Shown here one piece after another: positions 1-7,697 of a stretch of 64,000 nucleotides of DNA. The notes beneath the pieces were generated by a model. It searched no databases and was not told where the DNA came from. It saw only the letters and a program-made list of their open reading frames with translations. Within the stretch, counting starts at the first letter, position 1. Every line of letters begins with the position of its first letter. The position numbers were made by a program, and so were the translations under genes. The stretch is from Deefgea tanakiae (GTDB lineage Bacteria > Pseudomonadota > Gammaproteobacteria > Burkholderiales > Chitinibacteraceae), in NCBI RefSeq assembly GCF_019665765.1, contig NZ_CP081150.1:2294001-2358000 (forward strand). Reading direction: 5' to 3'.

Positions 1-206
1 CACTCTAATGTATCTTCGTAAATTTTACGCTGGCCATCATTCATAATGTCGTACACCATATCGTGCACGTCTTTATGCTCCATCGCAGGCAAATTAATAC
101 GGCGAACATCACCGTGTACGCGAATCATTGGCGGCAAGCCTGCGGAAAGATGTAAGTCGGATGCTTTATTCTTTACCGAAAAGGCTAAGAGTTCTGAGAT
201 TTCCAT
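1..206 (-). CDS. pilT: Type IV pilus retraction ATPase PilT, N-terminal part (runs off the left edge)
   Basis: The first 68 codons of a minus-strand gene are present. The reading begins MEISELLAFSVKNKASDLHL and continues through SAGLPPMIRVHGDVRRINLP, which is the highly conserved N-terminal PAS-like region of PilT. PilT is the hexameric cytoplasmic ATPase that depolymerises type IV pili for twitching and DNA uptake. The ATPase core lies outside the window. The start ATG at 206 is preceded by a good ribosome site (AGAGGAAGA on the minus strand). It is divergent from yggS, an arrangement common in betaproteobacteria. Confidence 0.95.
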   Translation of the reverse strand, partial: MEISELLAFSVKNKASDLHLSAGLPPMIRVHGDVRRINLPAMEHKDVHDMVYDIMNDGQRKIYEDTLE

Positions 207-261
207 TTATAATTCTTCCTCTTATCCATCTAAAGGCCTCAAGCTAGCCCTATTTTATATA

Positions 262-278
262 AAGGGCGAATGGCCCTT
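262..278. other. Short hairpin in the pilT-yggS divergent intergenic region
   Basis: AAGGGC and GCCCTT form a 6-bp stem around a 5-base loop directly upstream of yggS. It may be part of the yggS leader or an operator. There is no T tract, so it is not an intrinsic terminator. Confidence 0.35.
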
Positions 279-295
279 GAGTGATTGTGTCCATT

Positions 296-1006
296 ATGGC
301 AACGATATTTACTGCATTGCAAGACGTACAAGCGAGGATTCACGCTGCATGCACAGCTGCCGCGCGAAATGATCAGGAAGTAACCCTCTTAGCCGTCAGT
401 AAAACCTTTCCAAGTCGTGATATTCGTATGCTTTACGAGCATGGCCATCGTGCATTTGGTGAAAACTACGCACAAGAATTAGCCACCAAGCATCATGAGT
501 TGAGCGATTGTACAGGTTTAGAATGGCACTTTATTGGTCCAATACAAAGTAATAAAACAAAGTTAGTCGCTGAAAATGCAGCTTGGGTTCATACAATAGA
601 CCGTTTTAAAATAGCCGAGCGTCTTTCCAATCAAAGACCAAGTCACATGGCGGCGCTAAATATCTGCCTCCAAGTCAATGTGTCTGGCGAACAAAGCAAG
701 TCAGGTATTACCCCCAGTGAGCTGCTTGGATTAGCACAACAAGTCAGTCAGTTGCCGCAGATAAATATTCGTGGCTTGATGTGCATCCCCGAAGCCACTG
801 ATAATGCCACACGCCTAGCGAAACAATTTTCCACCTTAGTGTCACTGAAAGCACAACTGAACCAACAAGGATTTAAGCTAGATACCCTCTCAATGGGCAT
901 GTCGGGCGATTTAGAATTAGCGATTGCATCAGGATCAACTTTAGTTCGAATTGGTAGCGCCATTTTTGGTGCCAGAACCTATACATCAGGAAATACAGCA
1001 CAATGA
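296..1006 (+). CDS. yggS: PLP homeostasis protein, YggS/PROSC family
   Basis: Pyridoxal-phosphate-binding protein that buffers free PLP in the cytoplasm; it has no known catalytic activity. The protein is a single alanine-racemase-type TIM barrel. The PLP lysine lies in LLAVSKTFP and becomes residue 36 if translation starts at ATG 296, the same number as in the E. coli protein, which supports this start over an in-frame GTG at 281. The C-terminal phosphate-binding segment SMGMSGDLELAIASGSTLVR is intact. The gene heads a yggS-proC-yggT-yggU cluster and overlaps proC by 4 bases (ATGA), so the two are probably translationally coupled. At 236 residues the length is normal. Confidence 0.95.
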   Translation: MATIFTALQDVQARIHAACTAAARNDQEVTLLAVSKTFPSRDIRMLYEHGHRAFGENYAQELATKHHELSDCTGLEWHFIGPIQSNKTKLVAENAAWVHTIDRFKIAERLSNQRPSHMAALNICLQVNVSGEQSKSGITPSELLGLAQQVSQLPQINIRGLMCIPEATDNATRLAKQFSTLVSLKAQLNQQGFKLDTLSMGMSGDLELAIASGSTLVRIGSAIFGARTYTSGNTAQ

Positions 1007-1818
1007 AAATTACTTACATCGGCGGTGGCAATATGGCTGCGGCCATGATTGGCGGCATGTTAGCGCAAGGCTTTACCGGCAGTGAAATTCACGTCGTTGA
1101 GCCTGATGCAAAAAAACGCGATGAACTCACCACACAATACGGCATTAGCACCAGTGCGCCTGATGAAGCACTCCCAACAAGCCTTGCCATCATCTTTGCG
1201 ATCAAGCCTCAACAATTTCGCAGCGTAGCCGCTCAAATTTTGCCGCAATTAAACAATGCATTAGTCATTTCGATTGCAGCGGGGATTCGCGCCGAAACAA
1301 TTTCTAAATGGCTAGGTAATTACGGTCGAATTATCCGTGTCATGCCCAATACCCCTGCACTCGTTCAAGCCGGTATTTCTGGTGTCTATGCTTCAGCAGA
1401 AGTCACGAGCGACGACAAAGCACTCACTGAGCGTATTTTGGCATCGATTGGTGAGCAAGTTTGGGTTGACGATGAAAGCCAAATCGACGGCATTACAGCG
1501 ATTTCCGGCAGTGGTCCAGCCTATGTATTTTACTTTATGGAAGCACTTCAAGCCGCAGCCAAGGCACAAGGCTTTAATGCTGAAATTGCGCAAAAACTCG
1601 CCTACCAAACATTTGCTGGTGCAGTGAAACTAGCGCTGAGTAGTGAAGATGATGCGGGAACCTTGCAAGTCAAAGTCACGTCCAAAGGTGGCACCACTGA
1701 ACGCGCAATTAAAGCCCTTGAAACGAGTCAAGTTCGGTCAACCATTATTGCTGCAGCTTCTGCCGCTGCGGCACGTTCACGTGAGTTAGGCGAAGAACTC
1801 GGCCGTGATACCGAGTAA
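1003..1818 (+). CDS. proC: Pyrroline-5-carboxylate reductase
   Basis: Catalyses the last step of proline synthesis, NAD(P)H-dependent reduction of pyrroline-5-carboxylate. The N-terminal Rossmann motif is IGGGNMAAAMIGGM. The family signature ISGSGPAYVFYFMEAL and the C-terminal helical dimerisation segment with TSKGGTTERAIKAL are present. At 271 residues it is full length. It overlaps the yggS stop by 4 bases and is followed 15 bases later by yggT, consistent with one operon. Confidence 0.97.
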   Translation: MKITYIGGGNMAAAMIGGMLAQGFTGSEIHVVEPDAKKRDELTTQYGISTSAPDEALPTSLAIIFAIKPQQFRSVAAQILPQLNNALVISIAAGIRAETISKWLGNYGRIIRVMPNTPALVQAGISGVYASAEVTSDDKALTERILASIGEQVWVDDESQIDGITAISGSGPAYVFYFMEALQAAAKAQGFNAEIAQKLAYQTFAGAVKLALSSEDDAGTLQVKVTSKGGTTERAIKALETSQVRSTIIAAASAAAARSRELGEELGRDTE

Positions 1819-1833
1819 TCAAGAGGACGCACT

Positions 1834-2421
1834 ATGTTGACTAGCGTATTAGACTTTTTACTGCGGAATGTTTTAGATTTTTTCATTCTACTGCTATTAG
1901 CTCGCTTTTATTTTCAAGCTGCCAAAGTGTCATTTCGCCATCCGCTGGGCCAATTTGTACTGGCATTAACTAACTGGATTGTCTTGCCAGTACGTCGCCT
2001 TGTGCCGCCATTTAAGGGCTATGACAGTACCAGTCTGGCGCTAGCATGGTTCTGCGCGCTGACGATGCATGCGATGTTGCTGGCCATTAGTCCTTGGCCA
2101 TTTAATTTTATGTCTGGGGAATCGATCCTAGCGCTGATCTTAATTGCGACGCTTGAGCTTTTCAAAATGTCGTTGTATCTCTTATTTGCAGCGGTGATTG
2201 GTCAGGCCTTAATGAGCTGGCTCTCGCCCTACAATCCTTTTATGCCGATCGTTTCTGGATTGACTTCGCCCTTTTTACGCCCCATTCAAAAAGTCATACA
2301 TCCAATTGGTGGCGTCGACATCACCCCATTTATTTTGATTCTCATTATTCAGCTCTTGCTGAACGTGTTTGTCGCCCAAATGGAACCCTTTATTCTGCAA
2401 CAAGTCGTGGTATCTGCTTAA
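1834..2421 (+). CDS. yggT: YggT family integral membrane protein
   Basis: A 195-residue inner-membrane protein with two tandem YGGT repeats, each a pair of hydrophobic helices followed by a proline-rich element: LTNWIVLPVRRLVPP in repeat 1 and LTSPFLRPIQKVIHP in repeat 2. The family has been linked to osmotic tolerance and envelope or cell-division processes, but its molecular function is not settled. The start follows a clear AGAGGACG ribosome site. The stop overlaps the yggU start by one base (TAATG). Confidence 0.9.
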   Translation: MLTSVLDFLLRNVLDFFILLLLARFYFQAAKVSFRHPLGQFVLALTNWIVLPVRRLVPPFKGYDSTSLALAWFCALTMHAMLLAISPWPFNFMSGESILALILIATLELFKMSLYLLFAAVIGQALMSWLSPYNPFMPIVSGLTSPFLRPIQKVIHPIGGVDITPFILILIIQLLLNVFVAQMEPFILQQVVVSA

Positions 2422-2714
2422 TGGCTCACAATCGTTGGTTTACTCAATCTGGCAATGCATTGACGTTGCGTATCCATGTCCAAGCCAGTGGAAAAAAAAC
2501 TGAATGTCTAGGTTACTACGGCGACGCACTCAAAATTCGGGTTGCGACGCCGCCAGTGAGCAGCAAAATGAATTTATGCTTAGTGACTTGGCTGGCGGAT
2601 CAATTTGGCGTTCGACCGCAGCAAGTGGGGCTGGTGAGCGGTGAAAACACACAAAACAAAGTTTTCACCATCACAGGAAGTAAGGTATCTCCAGAAAAGC
2701 TAAATCCTGCATAG
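2421..2714 (+). CDS. yggU: YggU/DUF167 family protein
   Basis: A 97-residue cytoplasmic protein of the DUF167 (UPF0235) family. It shows the conserved core GDALKIRVATPPVSSKMN, then a nucleic-acid-binding-like fold ending in LVSGENTQNKVFTITG. Its function is unknown; it accompanies yggT in many proteobacteria. The last ten codons and the stop lie inside a copy of the dispersed 47-bp repeat (2684-2730). Just before that, an 8-bp inverted repeat (GTGAAAAC at 2641 and GTTTTCAC at 2661) lies within the coding sequence. Confidence 0.85.
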   Translation: MAHNRWFTQSGNALTLRIHVQASGKKTECLGYYGDALKIRVATPPVSSKMNLCLVTWLADQFGVRPQQVGLVSGENTQNKVFTITGSKVSPEKLNPA

Positions 2715-2730
2715 CCTACAGAGCAATACC
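2684..2730. repeat. Dispersed 47-bp GGTAT...ATACC imperfect palindrome, copy A
   Basis: GGTAT at 2684-2688 and ATACC at 2726-2730, exactly 47 bases end to end. It spans the 3' end of yggU and ends two bases before the complement of the fxsA stop codon. The right arm contains CCTACAGAGCAATACCCA, nearly identical to copy D (GCTACAGACCAATACCCA). Confidence 0.75.
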
Positions 2731-2732
2731 CA

Positions 2733-3146
2733 TCAACGATCAATGCGAGGAGTTTCATCGATTGGGTCAACACGGCGGTATTCGGCATCGATGATGCCGT
2801 CATCCACCTTGGTTTGACCCAAATTCGATTTGCTTTTCCATGGCAATAACAACACTAGGGCAATCACATCGCTGATGAGGCCAGGAATAATCAACAAAAT
2901 CGCCGCGATAAAGTAGCGGGCAATACCAAATAAACTATTCACGCCCACTTGGCCCGAACGCATATCGTTCATCAGTTTGAAGCCAACGGCAAGACGACTA
3001 TGCCGCAACATCAGCACGCCGCATACAAATGAGACCACCATCCAGACCACAGTCCAAGCTGTACCGATCGTATCAGCCAGCCAAATTAGCGACATGACTT
3101 CGGCAAACGGATAGGCCAACAGTAATCCAAATAAAAGGTAAGGCAT
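2733..3146 (-). CDS. fxsA: FxsA family membrane protein
   Basis: A 137-residue inner-membrane protein with about four hydrophobic segments, beginning MPYLLFGLLLAYPFAEVMSL. The following helix-glycine pattern and MNDMRSGQVG loop are typical of FxsA, whose overexpression relieves F-plasmid exclusion of phage T7; its normal role is unclear. The chosen start at 3146 has a GGAG ribosome site seven bases upstream on the minus strand. It shares the tetranucleotide CATG with the cutA start on the other strand, so the two divergent genes overlap by two bases. It is convergent with yggU. Confidence 0.85.
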   Translation of the reverse strand: MPYLLFGLLLAYPFAEVMSLIWLADTIGTAWTVVWMVVSFVCGVLMLRHSRLAVGFKLMNDMRSGQVGVNSLFGIARYFIAAILLIIPGLISDVIALVLLLPWKSKSNLGQTKVDDGIIDAEYRRVDPIDETPRIDR

Positions 3147-3483
3147 GACAACTCCAACTGAATTATTAATCGTGTGGTGCAACTGTCCTGATCAAACTAC
3201 CGCCACTGCGCTAGCCTCAGGCTTAGTCAAAGAAAAACTCGCCGCGTGTGTGAACGTTTTACCCGCTGTGCAATCTATCTATCACTGGGAAGATAGGCTA
3301 GAAACTGCCACTGAAGTTCCATTAATGATCAAAACAACGGTTGCGGCTTATTCACATCTTGAAAGCTGGTTACAAAACCAGCACCCTTATACAATCCCAG
3401 AGATTATCGCATTTCCTGTCACACATGGCTTGCCCAGTTATTGCAATTGGGTACGCGCAGAAACGATCGAGACCCAAGCATGA
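3145..3483 (+). CDS. cutA: CutA1 divalent-cation tolerance protein
   Basis: A small trimeric ferredoxin-like protein implicated in metal tolerance. The 112-residue sequence carries the family landmarks: an N-terminal strand ending in TALASGLVKEKLAACVNVLP, the core YHWEDRLETATEVPLMIKTT, and the closing PYTIPEIIAFPVTHGLPSY. The start has an AAGG site. The stop overlaps the dsbD start (ATGA), giving a cutA-dsbD operon also seen in E. coli and many other proteobacteria. Confidence 0.95.
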   Translation: MTTPTELLIVWCNCPDQTTATALASGLVKEKLAACVNVLPAVQSIYHWEDRLETATEVPLMIKTTVAAYSHLESWLQNQHPYTIPEIIAFPVTHGLPSYCNWVRAETIETQA

Positions 3484-5033
3484 ACCGATTTTTAAGCTGG
3501 CTACTATTTTGCTTTATCGCAATCAGTGCGCAGGCTGAAACCCAATTTTTGCCACCTGAAAAAGCATTCATCCCTCAGCTAACTCAAGTCGATGAACAGA
3601 CCTTTGTCGCCCATTTTAGCGTTGCACCCAATTACTACCTCTATCGCGACCGGATGAGCTTTGCTGCCGAGGGCAAAAAACTAGATGCCATTTTTCCAAA
3701 GGGGAAAATCAAAGATGACCCGAGTTTTGGAAGAGTCGAGGTGTACGGGCAAGACGTTCAAATCCAACTCAAATTTAGTTCGCCCGTTCCAAGCGATCAA
3801 ATCATCACCTTCAAATATCAAGGTTGTGCCGATGCGGGGATTTGCTACCCACCACAAACGCAACAATTACAAGCTGGTAAAAATACCCCGAGTGAGCGCT
3901 TAAAAGATCTTTTTGGTGCCAACGCATCAACCAGCCCTCCAGTGAATAGCGAACTCGCTTACTTTGCAGGTGGATTCCTTGGCACGCTTGGCGTGTTTTT
4001 TTTGGCCGGTATCGGACTCGCACTCACTGCCTGCATGTATCCACTCATCCCTATCGTATCGGGCATCGTCATTGGACATAACGCCAAGCAAGTCAAACCC
4101 CGCCGCTGGCAAGCCTTTGGTCTTACTTTTGTTTATGTCCAAGGGATGGCATTAGCTTATACGGCGCTGGGCATCGCAGCAGCAGCAACCGGCACCTTAT
4201 TAGTGGTCGTATTACAGCAGCCATGGGTCATCGCCGCTTTCGCGCTGTTCTTTGTCGTGATGGCGCTTGCGATGATGGGCGTGTTTCATTTGCAATTGCC
4301 ACAAGGCCCGCATAATTTCATCAATAATCTCGCGAATCGCCTACCGGGTGGACGCTGGTTATCGGTATTTGTGATGGGTGTGTTATCGGCCTTACTGGTA
4401 GGCCCCTGCATTGCGCCCCCCTTGGCTGCTGCGCTCGCCTACTTAGGCAAAACAGGCGATTTAGTACTCGGAGGCAGCGCCTTATACGTAATGGCACTTG
4501 GACTTGGTATGCCCCTACTATTGATTGGTGCATTTGGTTCCACCATCTTGCCGCGTCTCTCTGGACGCGTAATGCATGGCATCAAACTCTTTTTTGGTGT
4601 CGTGTTATTGGCAATGGCAGTCTGGATTTCTCGCCCACTGTGGGCGCCCTACTTTGCACCAGCACAGCACGAACTCAGCTTCCAAAACGTCAGCTCACCC
4701 GCGCAACTGGATCAAGCGCTGCTGGCTGCCCGTGGTAAAACCGTGATGCTTGATTTTTATGCCGACTGGTGCGTGGCGTGCATTGAATTTGAGCGTGAAA
4801 CACTCACCGACAAAACCGTGCAAAATGAATTAAATGATGTGGTACTGATTCGCTTGGATGTAACCAAAAACAGTAGCGACGATGCGACACTGCTAGCTCG
4901 CTATGGTCTCTACGGCCCACCAGCGCTGATTTTCTACAGCCCGAATGGGCAAGAATTAAAGCCACGCGTCATCGGCTTTCAAAATCCAAGCGCGTTTTTG
5001 AAGACACTTGAACAAATAAAGGCACAGCAATGA
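3480..5033 (+). CDS. dsbD: Thiol:disulfide interchange protein DsbD
   Basis: Transfers electrons from cytoplasmic thioredoxin across the inner membrane to periplasmic reductases. From ATG 3480 it is 517 residues: signal peptide (MNRFLSWLLFCFIAISAQA), the periplasmic alpha domain with CADAGICYPP, an eight-helix membrane core with its two reactive cysteines in ALTACMYPLIPI and VGPCIAPPLAAAL, and a C-terminal thioredoxin domain with DFYADWCVACIEFE. All three cysteine pairs are therefore present. It overlaps cutA upstream and the TlpA-like gene downstream by 4 bases each; the latter is a likely client. Confidence 0.96.
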   Translation: MNRFLSWLLFCFIAISAQAETQFLPPEKAFIPQLTQVDEQTFVAHFSVAPNYYLYRDRMSFAAEGKKLDAIFPKGKIKDDPSFGRVEVYGQDVQIQLKFSSPVPSDQIITFKYQGCADAGICYPPQTQQLQAGKNTPSERLKDLFGANASTSPPVNSELAYFAGGFLGTLGVFFLAGIGLALTACMYPLIPIVSGIVIGHNAKQVKPRRWQAFGLTFVYVQGMALAYTALGIAAAATGTLLVVVLQQPWVIAAFALFFVVMALAMMGVFHLQLPQGPHNFINNLANRLPGGRWLSVFVMGVLSALLVGPCIAPPLAAALAYLGKTGDLVLGGSALYVMALGLGMPLLLIGAFGSTILPRLSGRVMHGIKLFFGVVLLAMAVWISRPLWAPYFAPAQHELSFQNVSSPAQLDQALLAARGKTVMLDFYADWCVACIEFERETLTDKTVQNELNDVVLIRLDVTKNSSDDATLLARYGLYGPPALIFYSPNGQELKPRVIGFQNPSAFLKTLEQIKAQQ

Positions 5034-5500
5034 AACAGATTCTGCTCGCAATCAACCTCATCGCCGCCACGCAGCTCGCAAACGCGGCTGATTTTATGGC
5101 CGCCAGTTTTCCTGATCTAGCCGGTAAACCGCAAGCCATGAAGCAATGGCAAGGCAAACCGATGGTGGTGAACTACTGGGCGACATGGTGTGGCCCTTGC
5201 CGCCAAGAGATGCCAGAATTGGTCGAATTACAAAAAAAATACCAAGGCAAAGTTCAATTTGTTGGGATTGCCATCGACGAAGTCCAGCCAGTGAGCGTCT
5301 TTGTGAAACAATACAAAGTGAACTTCCCGACCCTAATCGGCAGCAATAGCGCGATGGAAATGATGCGTGCACAAGGCAATGTGCAAGGCGGCTTACCCTT
5401 TACCGTGATATACGATGCGCAGAGCAAACTCGTGTTTAAGGAACTCGGCAGAATGCACAAAGAAAAACTAGACGATCAGCTAAAAAAACTAATCAAGTGA
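5030..5500 (+). CDS. TlpA-like periplasmic thioredoxin
   Basis: A 156-residue thioredoxin-fold protein with a signal peptide (MKQILLAINLIAATQLANA) and an active-site motif NYWATWCGPCRQEMPEL, typical of TlpA/ResA reductases. The cis-proline lies in QGGLPFTVIYD. Such proteins reduce apocytochrome or metallochaperone cysteines, using electrons from DsbD. The 4-base overlap with dsbD makes that partnership likely here. The specific client cannot be told from sequence. Confidence 0.88.
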   Translation: MKQILLAINLIAATQLANAADFMAASFPDLAGKPQAMKQWQGKPMVVNYWATWCGPCRQEMPELVELQKKYQGKVQFVGIAIDEVQPVSVFVKQYKVNFPTLIGSNSAMEMMRAQGNVQGGLPFTVIYDAQSKLVFKELGRMHKEKLDDQLKKLIK

Positions 5501-5547
5501 TGTATATCATCGCAGCCATTGCCAAACAATGGCTGCAGTCAAATACC
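5501..5547. repeat. Dispersed 47-bp palindrome, copy F, filling the tlpA-arsR junction
   Basis: TGTAT at 5501-5505 directly follows the TGA stop of the TlpA-like gene, and ATACC ends at 5547, the first base of the complement of the arsR stop. The inner arms GCAGCCATTG (5512-5521) and CAATGGCTGC (5527-5536) form a perfect 10-bp stem with a 5-base loop. No T tract follows on either strand. It is the only sequence between the two convergent genes and probably acts as their shared 3' hairpin. Confidence 0.75.
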
Positions 5548-5852
5548 TAGAAACCGCAGAACACATCCCGCATCATCGCAACGACTTCTAAGGTACGTTG
5601 ATCACCAACTCGGTAATACACGCGATTGGCATCTTTGCGAGTCCGCAACACGCCTTTTTCACGCATCAGCGCCAAATGTTGTGAAATATTCGACTGCGTG
5701 GTACCAACACGTTCAACGATATCTTGCACACTCACTTCTTGATCCGCTAACACGCACAAAATTTTCAAGCGCAGCGGATGGGACATCGCTTTCATCGCGC
5801 GCGAAGCTTGATCGATGTGTTCATCGTCCATTAATGCAATAGAATCCATCAT
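5547..5852 (-). CDS. ArsR/SmtB-family repressor with a two-cysteine (persulfide-sensor type) arrangement
   Basis: A 101-residue winged-helix regulator. The recognition helix lies in TTQSNISQHLALMREKGVL and the wing in TRKDANRVYYRV. There are only two cysteines, C33 (RLKILCVL, helix 2) and C99 (DVFCGF, last helix), 66 residues apart. This is the same separation as the reactive pair of BigR (C42/C108) and SqrR (C41/C107), which form a tetrasulfide or disulfide in response to sulfane sulfur. Metal-site motifs of ArsR or SmtB (ELCVCD-like) are absent. The target is unknown; its neighbours are a thioredoxin/DsbD operon (convergent) and gpmI (divergent). Confidence 0.85.
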   Translation of the reverse strand: MMDSIALMDDEHIDQASRAMKAMSHPLRLKILCVLADQEVSVQDIVERVGTTQSNISQHLALMREKGVLRTRKDANRVYYRVGDQRTLEVVAMMRDVFCGF

Positions 5853-5876
5853 GTCTCTTATCTTTCTTCAAGTCTA

Positions 5877-5905
5877 ATTATATTTTTTCTGCGCTCAATC
5901 AGCAA
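5877..5905 (-). promoter_or_regulatory. Sigma70-type promoter for the ArsR-family gene
   Basis: On the minus strand TTGCTG, a 17-base spacer and a perfect TATAAT end 25 bases upstream of the start codon. This is the best promoter match in the intergenic region. Confidence 0.65.
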
Positions 5906-6044
5906 AAAGACTAACGCGAACACGGCATAATAGCAGTTTAGGTTAGAATACTACCCATTATTGAGAATGATTCCAACTGTACTCACCGATTAAATTGCAG
6001 AACGCGCAATGAACCTTTTTTACTTTAGCCCCAAGGATCAGGAA

Positions 6045-7577
6045 ATGACGCAAAAAATTACGCCCGTATTGCTATTAATTTTAGATGGCTTTGGCTATCG
6101 CACTGGCGGCAATGACAACGCCATTTTACATGCTCGCAAACATCATTTCGACCGTTTATTTACTCAATACCCATTTACTACCATCAATGCCTCAGAGCAG
6201 TTTGTTGGTTTACCTGCAGGACAATTTGGCAACTCAGAAGTAGGCCACCTAAATATTGGCGCGGGCCGTATCGTACAGCAAGACATTAGCCGCATTGATT
6301 GCGATGTGGCGGACAACACACTCAAAGACAACCCAGTCCTCAAAGCGGCGATTGATACCGCAAAGAATAACAACAAAGCTCTACACATTATGGGCTTGAT
6401 GTCTGACGGCGGCGTGCATTGCCATGAAAGCCACGTTTTTGGTCTGATTAAAGCAGCGCATGAAGCAGGCGTAACCGACATTCGCATTCACGCCTTCTTG
6501 GACGGCCGCGATACACCACCGCGCAGCGCAGAACGTTACATCGACAAACTACAAGCTGTTTGCGATGCAAACGGTGCAAAAATCGTCGGTATCGTCGGTC
6601 GCTACTGGGCGATGGATAGAGACACACGCTGGGAACGCGTAGAACCTGCTTACAAATTAATCGTTGACGGCATCGGCCTTTATACCGCCGCCACCGCGAT
6701 TGAAGGCCTAGAAGATGCGTATAAACGCGATGAAAACGACGAATTCGTTTCAGCAACGGTCATTGGCGAACCAACACAAATGGCAGATGGCGATGTCGTC
6801 ATCTTCATGAATTTCCGAGCCGACCGTGCACGTCAACTCACCACAGCCCTAACGGCTAGCGATTTTAAAGGCTTTGAACATCCGCAACGTCAGCCTGCAT
6901 TTGGCTACTTCTGCACAGCCACCGATTACGGCTCGGCCTACAACCATCCGGTTGCCTACACCAAACCTAAAGTAAAAAATGGTTTTGGTGAACACGTTGC
7001 TAGCTTGGGATTGAAGCAACTACGCATCGCCGAAACTGAAAAATACCCACACGTGACCTACTTCCTCTCTGGCGGCGAAGAAAGCGAATACGCGGGTGAA
7101 GACCGCATTTTGGTACCATCACCAAAAGTCGCGACCTACGACTTGAAACCAGAAATGTCGGCACATGAAGTAACCGACAAACTGATCGCCGCCATCGAAA
7201 GCCAACAGTATGCTGCGATTATCTGTAACTACGCCAACGGCGATATGGTTGGCCATAGCGGTATTTTTGATGCTGCGGTGAAAGCGGTTGAAACACTCGA
7301 TGAATGCGTCGGTAAAGTCGTCGCAGCACAATTGGCGATCGGTGGTGAAGTCATCATTACCGCTGACCATGGCAACTGCGAAATGATGTTCGATAAGGAT
7401 TCTGGTCAAGCTCATACGCAACACACTACGGATTTAGTGCCATTCTGCTACATCGGTCGTGAAGCGCGCTTATCTGCTGGCGGTGCTCTACAAGATATCG
7501 CACCATCACTATTGGCAATGATGGGTGTATCGCAACCAGTCGAAATGACCGGCAAATCATTGATTAAATTTTTGTAA
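6045..7577 (+). CDS. gpmI: 2,3-bisphosphoglycerate-independent phosphoglycerate mutase
   Basis: Interconverts 3- and 2-phosphoglycerate in glycolysis and gluconeogenesis, using two Mn ions and a phosphoserine intermediate. At 510 residues from ATG 6045 it matches the family. The start is chosen because AAGGATCAGGAA precedes it and the protein then opens MTQKITPVLLLILDGFG; a further in-frame ATG at 6009 would add a non-conserved tail. The catalytic serine lies in FGNSEVGHLNIGAGRIV. Metal-site motifs HCHESHVFG, FLDGRDTPPRSA and ITADHGNCEMM are all present. It is followed by envC and ctpA, a conserved order. Confidence 0.96.
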   Translation: MTQKITPVLLLILDGFGYRTGGNDNAILHARKHHFDRLFTQYPFTTINASEQFVGLPAGQFGNSEVGHLNIGAGRIVQQDISRIDCDVADNTLKDNPVLKAAIDTAKNNNKALHIMGLMSDGGVHCHESHVFGLIKAAHEAGVTDIRIHAFLDGRDTPPRSAERYIDKLQAVCDANGAKIVGIVGRYWAMDRDTRWERVEPAYKLIVDGIGLYTAATAIEGLEDAYKRDENDEFVSATVIGEPTQMADGDVVIFMNFRADRARQLTTALTASDFKGFEHPQRQPAFGYFCTATDYGSAYNHPVAYTKPKVKNGFGEHVASLGLKQLRIAETEKYPHVTYFLSGGEESEYAGEDRILVPSPKVATYDLKPEMSAHEVTDKLIAAIESQQYAAIICNYANGDMVGHSGIFDAAVKAVETLDECVGKVVAAQLAIGGEVIITADHGNCEMMFDKDSGQAHTQHTTDLVPFCYIGREARLSAGGALQDIAPSLLAMMGVSQPVEMTGKSLIKFL

Positions 7578-7589
7578 AAAAGTACCAAA

Positions 7590-7620
7590 TGCAGACTGAT
7601 TCAACCGGATTCAGTCTGCA
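7590..7620 (+). terminator. Hairpin after gpmI (no T tract)
   Basis: TGCAGACTGA (7590-7599) and TCAGTCTGCA (7611-7620) form a perfect 10-bp stem with an 11-base loop, starting 13 bases past the gpmI stop. The lack of a downstream T run leaves open whether it terminates or protects the 3' end. Confidence 0.5.
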
Positions 7621-7697
7621 AATGAAGCTAAGGGTTTAGTCGCAGCAATGAATCAAGTACAGTAGCGTTTTTGATCATTCCTAATTCGAGTCGATTA

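Noticed and set aside
46-372. Plus-strand open frame of 108 codons at the left edge
   Set aside because: It is antisense to pilT and overlaps the start of yggS; it has no ribosome site and no protein-like composition.
5965-5973. GAATGATTC palindrome as the operator of the ArsR-type regulator or a Fur box
   Set aside because: Only nine bases are symmetric, extension fails on both sides, and it is upstream of gpmI rather than at the regulator's own promoter.
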